Part shown: in pieces, positions 53,629 to 59,802 of the stretch
Layout: every line of letters begins with the position of its first letter
How positions within the stretch are numbered: the first letter of the stretch is position 1
Source: Candidatus Nanoarchaeia archaeon
GTDB taxonomy: Archaea; Nanobdellota; Nanobdellia; Woesearchaeales; UBA525
DNA length: 64,000 nucleotides
Reading direction: 5' to 3'
Assembly: GCA_028279755.1 (NCBI GenBank)
Contig: JANQNB010000008.1
Span: 36,899-100,898 of the forward strand
Translations under genes and position numbers: made by a program
Notes under the pieces: generated by a model
Database searches by the model: none
The model's input: only the letters and a program-made list of their open reading frames with translations
What the model was told of the DNA's origin: nothing

Positions 53629-53654
53629 AATTATTTTCTATATAGAAAATAATT
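53629..53654. promoter_or_regulatory. AT-rich 26-bp perfect palindrome, copy 3
   Basis: Perfect two-fold symmetry: the half-site TATAGAAAATAATT at 53641-53654 is mirrored at 53629-53640. It lies after the terminator and about 115 bases before the next gene, and recurs imperfectly at 8098 and 16612. Candidate binding site of a dimeric regulator or nucleoid protein. Confidence 0.5.
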
Positions 53655-53769
53655 ATCTTCATTGATGCCGGAATCCCTTCCTGAAGCCCGTCAGGGATTC
53701 GAATTCTGGCCCGTAAGGCATTTTAAAGCCTTGTTCTTTGCTCATGAGATCAATCGATAGGTGATACGA

Positions 53770-53988
53770 ATGGGACTGACAGACAAGCGAGAAAAAGTGC
53801 TGAAGCAGATGCCGATCATCAAGACACGCGTCTTGAAGAGCAACGACGGCAAGTGGCTCATCCACAAGACAGAGATCACGCACATCAAGCCGATGAGCTA
53901 TTACAAAGCCATCTTCGACAACACAGTCGAGGTCAGCGAGGAACGCATCGAGGACGAGCTGGCAGCGGCGCTTGACGTGGCAGCATGA
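53770..53988 (+). CDS. Small hypothetical protein
   Basis: 72 aa, soluble and charged (IIKTRVLKSNDGKWLIHKT), not recognised. GGTGAT four bases before the ATG fixes the start at 53770 over the GTG at 53761. A TATA-like GCATTTTAAAGCC lies near 53718-53731, giving a short leader. Confidence 0.6.
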   Translation: MGLTDKREKVLKQMPIIKTRVLKSNDGKWLIHKTEITHIKPMSYYKAIFDNTVEVSEERIEDELAAALDVAA

Positions 53989-54025
53989 CCAAACTTTTTT
54001 ATAGCCACCCTTTCTTGTTCCGGCG

Positions 54026-54955
54026 ATGGCGACACTGGCAGAACTCCAGAAAGCTTTCTACAAAAACGGCAAGCTCAAAGCCTCAGTGTTGAGCAAACGG
54101 GCCTGCGACGTCTGCGGAGCCAGGAAAAGCAAGGTCTTGTTTGTCAAGGACCAGTTCCGCTTTGTCAAATGCGCGTGTGGCTTTGTCTATGTCAATCCCA
54201 TGCTCAGCGTGAAAGCGCTCAAGAAATTCTACACAGAAAGCGAAGACGAGTACTGGGACAGTCAAGCAAGTGAGGGCTCGCGGGATTTGCTTGAACGAAA
54301 GTTTGACACAGAACTGCGCCTGCTCGAGAAGCATGTTGACAAAGGCGCGGTGCTTGACATCGGCTGCGGCGCTGGCGTGTTTCTCCACTTCGCCAAGAAA
54401 CGCGGCTGGAAGGTCTATGGCACAGAATTCAACAAGTTTTGTCGCGCACACGTCAAGAAGATGGGAATCAACATCTCTGACGGCGACCTGTCACGGTTCA
54501 AGAAGTCGCAGTTCCAGCTCGTCACCCTGCACCAGGTGTTCGAGCACCTGCCAGAACCCAACGCGATGCTGAAGGACGTGCATCGGATACTTGAGAACGG
54601 CGGCGTCTTGTTCATCTCAGTGCCGTACATCTACGGCATCACGACCTTGCTGATGGGTCGCCGCGGCCCGCACTACGACGGGGTTGGCCATCTCAACTAT
54701 TTCAGCAAGCGGACACTGAAAAAGATTCTTGCTAAGCACGGGTTTGACGTCGTCAGGTTCAGGACCGAAGGGTTGAAACTGGAATGGCTGCTCGCTAAGG
54801 GTCGGAAGATGACTGGAAAACGAAAGGCTGAACCCATCTCTCGCAAGACAGGAGTGAGCTTCAAGATCAAGGTGTACTATCTGCTCAGCTGGTTCTTCAA
54901 CCTCTTCGGCCGGTGCGACTACATCACCGTGACCGCGCGGAAACGCGCGCGTTAG
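54026..54955 (+). CDS. SAM-dependent methyltransferase with N-terminal zinc ribbon
   Basis: 309 aa. CDVCGARKSKV and KCACGFVYVNP form a zinc ribbon, then the methyltransferase core has VLDIGCGAGVF, an acidic strand-2 end (VYGTEFN), and LVTLHQVFEHLPEP (motif IV, as in Methyltransf_23). The combination is common in enzymes of surface-polysaccharide or lipid methylation. TATA CTTTTTTATAGCC is 26 bases before the ATG. The substrate is unknown. Confidence 0.88.
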   Translation: MATLAELQKAFYKNGKLKASVLSKRACDVCGARKSKVLFVKDQFRFVKCACGFVYVNPMLSVKALKKFYTESEDEYWDSQASEGSRDLLERKFDTELRLLEKHVDKGAVLDIGCGAGVFLHFAKKRGWKVYGTEFNKFCRAHVKKMGINISDGDLSRFKKSQFQLVTLHQVFEHLPEPNAMLKDVHRILENGGVLFISVPYIYGITTLLMGRRGPHYDGVGHLNYFSKRTLKKILAKHGFDVVRFRTEGLKLEWLLAKGRKMTGKRKAEPISRKTGVSFKIKVYYLLSWFFNLFGRCDYITVTARKRAR

Positions 54956-54992
54956 TGTCTCCGGGATAATCTGTGATTCTCGAGCTGGGTAA

Positions 54993-55289
54993 TCAGGATT
55001 TTTTCCTGGATTTGAATTTTCCATAGAGCCAAGCGAGAAGCGCTCCCACTAAGAAGAAGAATATGGGGATCAGAAGATACGCCAAGGTATTTGCTCCTCG
55101 ACAACTCAAATCAGAGCATTTCATATCGAAAAGCTTGATAATGAAATCACCCCCTTCGCCCGAGGTGAGCAGACTGATTATGAGTATGGACAGGGTTAGG
55201 AATATGTCCATGACCGGCAATAACAGCAGCGATGCGAGAAGAAAAACCATCCCGACCTTAAACCATCCAGGAACGCTCTTCCAGTCCAT
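54993..55289 (-). CDS. Small membrane protein
   Basis: 98 aa with three hydrophobic segments, including MVFLLASLLLLPVMDIFLTL and LAYLLIPIFFFLVGALLAWLY. A pair of Cys (KCSDLSC) lies in the loop between them. TATA TTTTTATATG is about 29 bases before the ATG. No family recognised. Confidence 0.6.
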   Translation of the reverse strand: MDWKSVPGWFKVGMVFLLASLLLLPVMDIFLTLSILIISLLTSGEGGDFIIKLFDMKCSDLSCRGANTLAYLLIPIFFFLVGALLAWLYGKFKSRKKS

Positions 55290-55421
55290 AAGTCACGAAG
55301 ATTAGATCCTTACATATAAAAACATCGATTCACACTGAAACACCATACGCACTCTCATAGCGTCTAAGCGATTCTGAGCCCTGACAGTAGATTTTTATAT
55401 AATGAGGTATTGCCTTTTCTC

Positions 55422-56129
55422 ATGCAAAAACGGACAGCCTGGCTGATACTTCTCATTCTTGTCCTCATTGTTGCGGGTGGCTTCATTATCACGATTCTGC
55501 AACTCTCCCGAGGACTCGATCAACTGCCGCAAGGAGAGAACGCCACGCTGGCCATGACTGCCGAAGAGAGGAACTTCTTCTCCAAGATACAGCGGATCAA
55601 CGGCGGAACAACCGAAGCCGAGGTCGCCAACATCCTCGGACCGCCAATCAAGGAAGGGGGACAGTATGGGTCGAGAAAACTAGAGCAATGGTCGTGTCCT
55701 GTGAATGACAAGGAATGCACCATCCGGATCAAGTTCATGGATGGTCGCGTCTTTGCGATCGAATGGCTGAAAAAGGACACGTTCTTCTATCACGTGGAAT
55801 ACGGCGAGTACATCGAGCTCGAAACACTGCAAACATGCGAGCACGACGACGATTGCATGAAGATCAACTATCGATGCAGCGTCGTAGGCGTCAATAAAGA
55901 CTCGGACTATGAAGCATTCCTTGTGCAGGAAGGCTATTTTGGCCCATGCAATCAGAAGAACACCATCTGGCCATCGTGGAAGATGGCCTATTGCGAAGAG
56001 AATGTGTGCAAGATCAAGTTTGACTGCCGTAATTGCACCAAAGTGAATGAGGCGTGGAATCAGAGTTGCGACCCGCCGTGCATCTTCTGCAGCTCAATAT
56101 GCAACGCACTCGAATCATGCGATTGTTGA
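55422..56129 (+). CDS. Signal-anchored cysteine-rich protein
   Basis: 235 aa. A short basic N-terminus and one span (AWLILLILVLIVAGGFIIT) are followed by an outer domain with about 19 cysteines, many in the last third (CDPPCIFCSSICNALESCDC). The mid-part (FFSKIQRINGGTTEAEVANILG) resembles an SmpA/OmlA-type small domain. TATA TTTTTATATAATG is 25 bases before the ATG at 55422. Probably a disulfide-bonded surface protein. Confidence 0.65.
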   Translation: MQKRTAWLILLILVLIVAGGFIITILQLSRGLDQLPQGENATLAMTAEERNFFSKIQRINGGTTEAEVANILGPPIKEGGQYGSRKLEQWSCPVNDKECTIRIKFMDGRVFAIEWLKKDTFFYHVEYGEYIELETLQTCEHDDDCMKINYRCSVVGVNKDSDYEAFLVQEGYFGPCNQKNTIWPSWKMAYCEENVCKIKFDCRNCTKVNEAWNQSCDPPCIFCSSICNALESCDC

Positions 56130-56192
56130 ACTCGTTGCAGACTATATCTGTGTATCATATGCTTTATAAATTAGGGGTTGTGATGAGGTCTT

Positions 56193-57032
56193 ATGAGCTT
56201 GTTGTATCCGATTGTCACTGTGGTGGCTGAGGTCGTCGGGAAAACGATCGACAAATTCAATTTCAAGAAGAATCACATTAAACCTACGCAGGAGATATTT
56301 CTTGTTTTTATCACGATGGCGGTGCTCTCTTCTGCTTATACTTTGCTCACAACCCGCTCAATGCCTGTTCTAACTTTCACCTTGGCGGTTCTCATTCTTC
56401 TGATGGTTGGAGTTTCCTTTCTTCAGAATGTCTTTGAGTTCAACGGTCTTTTCAGTAAGGATCTGGCGTATAGGGAGTTGTTTGTTGGGATCCAGCCGTT
56501 GCTCACGAGTTTTTTGGCAGTGATATTCTTTCCTTCTGAGAGAGAAATCAAGTATGTTATTGGTATTATTCTGGGCGTTGCCATCCTGTATTTTGGCAGT
56601 TATGAAAATCATTGGAAATTCAAGTGTGACAAGGGCACGCTTTACATCCTCTTAGGCATTTTCTGTTCTGCTATTCTTTCGAACATCTACAAGGTGGGCC
56701 TTGATTTCTTATCGCCTCAGGCGCTCTTTATGGTCCGTACCATTGGAGTCCTCGCGCTCTTGTTCATTTTTGGCCATGTCGGAAGGCATTTCCCGAACAA
56801 CCAATCAAAATTTGTTGGCTCTCTCGCCGGCTTCACATATTTTATAGGGTTCCTCATGCATTTATTGTCGATCAAATATCTCGGAATCAATCTGACAATA
56901 CTTATACTATTTTTGCATCCTGTATTGGCTTATTTTATGAGTTTTGAAGTGCTGAAGGAAAAAATAAGTGTAAGACGTGTTGTGAGCAATCTCTTACTGA
57001 TTCTTGTTGTGATCGGAATAATACTATTCTAA
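56193..57032 (+). CDS. EamA-type membrane transporter
   Basis: 279 aa with about ten hydrophobic segments. The pattern MHLLSIKYLGINLTILILFLHPVL near the C-terminus is the end signature of EamA domains, and the first half is a weaker copy. It has clearly lower GC than genes to its left, and its stop codon TAA overlaps the first of the structured repeats by two bases. TATA GCTTTATAAATT is 27 bases before the ATG. It may be the first gene of the acquired island. Confidence 0.78.
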   Translation: MSLLYPIVTVVAEVVGKTIDKFNFKKNHIKPTQEIFLVFITMAVLSSAYTLLTTRSMPVLTFTLAVLILLMVGVSFLQNVFEFNGLFSKDLAYRELFVGIQPLLTSFLAVIFFPSEREIKYVIGIILGVAILYFGSYENHWKFKCDKGTLYILLGIFCSAILSNIYKVGLDFLSPQALFMVRTIGVLALLFIFGHVGRHFPNNQSKFVGSLAGFTYFIGFLMHLLSIKYLGINLTILILFLHPVLAYFMSFEVLKEKISVRRVVSNLLLILVVIGIILF

Positions 57033-57107
57033 CACCGGACTTTTATGCACTCTGTCGGAAGACAGAGCGGGGCTAGAATTTCAATTCTACCGTTTAAAGC
57101 CCTAAAC
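57031..57107 (+). repeat. Structured cassette-boundary repeat A
   Basis: Begins AACACCGGACTTTTA, has a hairpin CTCTGTC-GGAA-GACAGAG (57050-57067), then a 31-base core (57069-57099, including CTAGAATTTCAATTCTACC) identical to that of repeat E. The right arm is degenerate (AAAGCCCTAAAC in place of AAAGTCCTGTT). It directly follows the transporter stop codon. Confidence 0.7.
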
Positions 57108-57142
57108 GGAGTTAATTTGAAGCCCGATCTTTACCTAAAGAA

Positions 57143-57619
57143 TCAGTGAGATTTGCTGCCGGTGATTTTCTGGATCATCGGATTGAGTTTTCTTAATTCG
57201 TCGGAGCTAATCTTGAAGATTGAGAATATTGATCCGCCCCCTGTGTAAACATACTCTTTTTCCAGAACCTTCGGATCGATGATAAGTGTTGCTTCATAGC
57301 CGAAACAAGGCATTCCTCCGACCGGGTAGCCTGTTCGTTTGTAGGTCTCGTTAGGATTGAGCATTTCGATGTCTTCCATTTCCATGAGCTTCTTCAGTCG
57401 TTTTGTCGACACGCGAAACTTTGCCGGGACCATTGCTGCAATGATCGATCCATGTTTGCCTTTGAAGATCATGGTTTTGGTGATTAATTCAATATCTAAT
57501 CCGGTAATATCCAGAAGATCCTGGACTGTGTGAAGAGATTTATCGTATCGGATATGTTCACCGATAATTCCATTGTCTTGGACGAATTGCTTCTGCTTGG
57601 CCTCTTCGTTGACGATCAT
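57143..57619 (-). CDS. YbaK/ProX-type aminoacyl-tRNA deacylase
   Basis: 158 aa, single-domain. TKTMIFKGKHG (Lys), VSTKRLKKLM and the glycine-rich TGYPVGGMPCFGY match YbaK/ProX/PrdX proteins that hydrolyse mischarged tRNAs. No fused synthetase is present. It stands alone between repeats A and B on the minus strand, like a single-gene cassette. No strong TATA was seen; the upstream segment contains GTAATATAAACG near 57640. Confidence 0.86.
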   Translation of the reverse strand: MIVNEEAKQKQFVQDNGIIGEHIRYDKSLHTVQDLLDITGLDIELITKTMIFKGKHGSIIAAMVPAKFRVSTKRLKKLMEMEDIEMLNPNETYKRTGYPVGGMPCFGYEATLIIDPKVLEKEYVYTGGGSIFSIFKISSDELRKLNPMIQKITGSKSH

Positions 57620-57689
57620 GATCGTGTGAGCTGTTGATGTAATATAAACGTTGTGGAAAAATCCTCAGGACTGCAAATTTATTGCGCTT

Positions 57690-57739
57690 AACACCGGTGT
57701 TAAACAGCGTCGCGAAGCGATGATGCTTTAGCGCGTGTT
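57690..57739 (+). repeat. Divergent, short cassette-boundary repeat B
   Basis: Shares the start AACACCGG with the other repeats and ends in GTGTT, with an internal CGTCGC-GAA-GCGATG-like hairpin. The first 16 bases also form a palindrome (TTAACACCGGTGTTAA from 57688). It is the weakest member and lacks the GGACTTT arm. Confidence 0.45.
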
Positions 57740-57747
57740 AGCCACTA

Positions 57748-57774
57748 TTGAGAATTTGGAGGGTGGGAAGAATT
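57748..57774. repeat. Left inverted repeat of the 57773-58120 gene unit
   Basis: TTGAGAATTTGG...GTGGGAAGAATT; the inverse occurs at 58179-58209 with four extra bases in the middle. The two copies bracket the 115-aa gene. Confidence 0.55.
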
Positions 57775-58120
57775 ACCTCAGACCTGTTCCGCCGCGAAGT
57801 CTGGCGTCTTTGTCTCCGCAATAGCCGCTGATTACGTTGACTGCTGAATCGAATGCGCCTTCGTTAAGTTCGCCGAATCGTTCTTTGTAATTGGCTCTGA
57901 ATTCGTCAACATCGATGCTTCCTTCAGCAAGTACTTGACCAAGGAGTGCTCTTTTGTATGCTGCTCTTGTATGCGGAGAAATAGCCCTATCAACCTCTTC
58001 AGGCGCAATGAAATGAGTGAATGGACGTTGACGTTCAATTTGAGATCTTGCATCATATTCAGCAAGCTTTCTTTCGAGCTTCTGTACGGTTTTTGGATTG
58101 TCCGGTAATATGATTCTCAT
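57773..58120 (-). CDS. Small hypothetical protein, cassette gene
   Basis: 115 aa, charged and helical (NPKTVQKLERKLAEYDARSQIE), with HFIAPEEVDRAISPHTRAAYKRALLGQ in the middle, not recognised. TATA CATTTATAAAC is 28 bases before the ATG. It stands alone between repeats B and C, inside an inverted repeat of its own. The HTRAAY-like phrase recalls integrase N-terminal domains but the protein is too short for a recombinase. Confidence 0.6.
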   Translation of the reverse strand: MRIILPDNPKTVQKLERKLAEYDARSQIERQRPFTHFIAPEEVDRAISPHTRAAYKRALLGQVLAEGSIDVDEFRANYKERFGELNEGAFDSAVNVISGYCGDKDARLRGGTGLR

Positions 58121-58178
58121 AAAGTTTGCAAGACAAAACCAGTTTATAAATGTTACTATTTATAGGTAGTATTTTCTA

Positions 58179-58209
58179 AATTCTTCCCACTCTATCCCAA
58201 AATTCTCAA
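58179..58209. repeat. Right inverted repeat of the 57773-58120 gene unit
   Basis: AATTCTTCCCAC at the inner end and CCAAAATTCTCAA at the outer end are the reverse complement of the left copy at 57748-57774. The rest of the gene-free stretch 58121-58513 holds the promoter of the 115-aa gene, repeat C, one arm of the next inverted repeat and the promoter of the 305-aa gene. Confidence 0.55.
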
Positions 58210-58248
58210 CTGCTCGAAAAACAAGTTTTCCTCAGGCTTTGCCTGACT

Positions 58249-58371
58249 AACACCGGACTTTCATGAAGTTCTTAGGGAGGGCGCGTAGCGCCTGGCTAGG
58301 GTGGCCGACTGAAAGGAGGCTGGTAGAATTTGAAGCGAGCGCCCGCAGGCGCGAATCATGAAAGTCCTGTT
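58249..58371 (+). repeat. Structured cassette-boundary repeat C
   Basis: AACA-CC-GGACTTTCATGA (left) pairs with TCATGAAAGTCC-TGTT (right, 58356-58371); the two C bases are unpaired. Inner hairpins are GGCGC-GTA-GCGCC (58280-58292) and GCGCC-CGCA-GGCGC (58339-58352), giving a three-way or multi-branch fold. Confidence 0.72.
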
Positions 58372-58412
58372 ATTTGCCCTGACTGAAAGGAGGATGCGAA
58401 CGAAGTGAGCAA

Positions 58413-58427
58413 GTTGCGGAGGGGCTT
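58413..58427. repeat. Left arm of imperfect inverted repeat around the 305-aa gene
   Basis: GTTGCGGAGGGGCTT; the right arm at 59495-59509 reads GTTGCTCCGGGGCTT on the opposite strand, matching 12 of 15 positions. Confidence 0.4.
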
Positions 58428-58513
58428 ACCACGCATCAGCTTAGGGGATTTGACTAAAAATCAGTATTATAAAGTAGTAAATTATTAAAACGCTTGTCTA
58501 TTGCTTCTCCTTC

Positions 58514-59431
58514 ATGCAGCCTTCGGAGATTACAATTGAGAGACTCTTGCAAACTGAGCAGTTTCAAGCACACATCGCAACGCTGGAAGATCCTGAAGAA
58601 TTTCTTCAAACAGTGGACTGGGCGGTGAATGACTATAAAGTGTCTCAGTTACTGAAGGCTTTCCCGAAGGACCTCACTGTTGATCAATTGGTTGCTTCTC
58701 TTCTGCTCAACCTGCAGCAGGATTACGATACAATTGTCACGAACCTCCCTCCATTTTTTAGTGCAAGAGAATCAAAAATTTGGATTCATCCTGGATACAG
58801 CAATCAAATCGGAATACATTTTGAAGGTAAACTCCGGAAAATGGATGTGGAGGACGCGAAGAGAAGAGTTGCAACCTTCGGCGTCCATTTTCGCGATATT
58901 GATGGCACGCAATGCATGTATTTGGATAGTATTCAAGGTGAATTGAAAGAAGGAAGACACACAACAGTAAGAGAAATTCGAAGAGTCTATGGAAAGCTGG
59001 CAACCCATTTCGGAGAGGATTGGAAAGTCGGCCTCTTGCGACAAGCGATGGAGCACGCCCATGCTCAGGACATGGACGTGAGAGGACGAGTACCAGGGAT
59101 TTTTTGTCTAATAGGATCGAGTCGTCCAGAGTATCCCCTCTACTCGTTGAATTATGTCCGGACATACTTGTCCTTAGGGATTCCTCTGGAAAAAATTGAG
59201 TTCAACCCAGTGCCCGATGACATTCCAGCGAATTGGGATGGTGCGCTGAGTTTTCTACAAACAATAGATCCAGAAGAACAACAACAACGACTCGGGGCGG
59301 CTGCTCGTGACTACGCCCGAGCGGCTCGTCAGTTATGGAGTAAAATCAACATAACAAGACCGAATCTAGCAACGTATAATGCACTTTGGGACAACGCTTT
59401 TACCCAAGTATTCGAAGAACATCTTTCTTGA
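58514..59431 (+). CDS. Hypothetical protein, cassette gene
   Basis: 305 aa, not confidently recognised. The centre has IHFEGKLRKMDVEDAKRRV, then CMYLDSIQGELKEG and VREIRRVYGKLATHFGEDWKVGLL, a strand-helix layout that could be a GNAT-like or DUF535-like fold, but motifs are not decisive. No signal or membrane span. TATA AATTATTAAAACG is 27 bases before the ATG. It is alone between repeats C and D and has lower GC than the chromosome to the left. Confidence 0.6.
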   Translation: MQPSEITIERLLQTEQFQAHIATLEDPEEFLQTVDWAVNDYKVSQLLKAFPKDLTVDQLVASLLLNLQQDYDTIVTNLPPFFSARESKIWIHPGYSNQIGIHFEGKLRKMDVEDAKRRVATFGVHFRDIDGTQCMYLDSIQGELKEGRHTTVREIRRVYGKLATHFGEDWKVGLLRQAMEHAHAQDMDVRGRVPGIFCLIGSSRPEYPLYSLNYVRTYLSLGIPLEKIEFNPVPDDIPANWDGALSFLQTIDPEEQQQRLGAAARDYARAARQLWSKINITRPNLATYNALWDNAFTQVFEEHLS

Positions 59432-59494
59432 GCCAAGCCTTCTTCACATACAGTCAAAGCCCCTATTCGATCTTTTACTTCTTATGTTACAACA

Positions 59495-59509
59495 AAGCCC
59501 CGGAGCAAC
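59495..59509. repeat. Right arm of imperfect inverted repeat around the 305-aa gene
   Basis: AAGCCCCGGAGCAAC, partner of 58413-58427. The gene-free stretch 59432-59802 also contains repeat D, GC-rich tandem-like sequence (59594-59660) and one arm of the next inverted repeat. Confidence 0.4.
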
Positions 59510-59516
59510 TGCAAAT

Positions 59517-59593
59517 AACACCGGACTTTAGCGAACTCCGACCGTAGGGAGGAGTTGGGGAAACGCCGCAGCGTTTCCCGCTAAAGTCCTGTT
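59517..59593 (+). repeat. Structured cassette-boundary repeat D
   Basis: AACA-CC-GGACTTTAGCG pairs with CGCTAAAGTCC-TGTT (59579-59593). Two inner hairpins, AACTCC/GGAGTT (59534-59556) and GGGAAACGC-CGCA-GCGTTTCCC (59558-59579), complete a clear three-way junction. Confidence 0.75.
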
Positions 59594-59665
59594 TTTCGAG
59601 CCGGAGGCCCGCAGGGCCGTAGGCCGACCGAAGCCCCGCAGGGGCTGAGGGAGCGTATGACGGAA

Positions 59666-59734
59666 GGACACACAAAATTTTGAAAAGCGAGCACAGCGAG
59701 CCTACGATATGATATGAGGGGGTGGGGGGAAACT
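59666..59734. repeat. Left inverted flank of the helicase/methyltransferase unit
   Basis: GGACACACAAAA (59666-59677) and GGGGTGGGGGGAAACT (59719-59734). Both recur, exactly inverted, at 63847-63884, so the pair of convergent genes is enclosed. The distance between the two blocks differs (41 versus 10 bases). Confidence 0.65.
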
Positions 59735-59802
59735 CTTCTACATCATTTTCTTTATAAAGGGTCCATTTGATTTTTATATGTGACGTTGTTACGTAAACGG
59801 CG

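Noticed and set aside
53650..53735. Possible tRNA-like segment (GGGATTCGAATTC near 53693)
   Set aside because: The TTCGAAT string is present, but neither strand gives a T-stem, an acceptor stem or an anticodon arm.
57773..58120. Integrase fragment
   Set aside because: One phrase resembles a core-binding domain of tyrosine recombinases, but the catalytic Arg-His-Arg-Tyr region is absent and the gene has its own promoter and normal start and stop.
59594..59665. GC-rich segment with GGCCCGCAGGGCC and CCCCGCAGGGG hairpins as a separate RNA gene
   Set aside because: It has local hairpins but no promoter and resembles the bases following repeat E, so it is more simply part of the boundary element.
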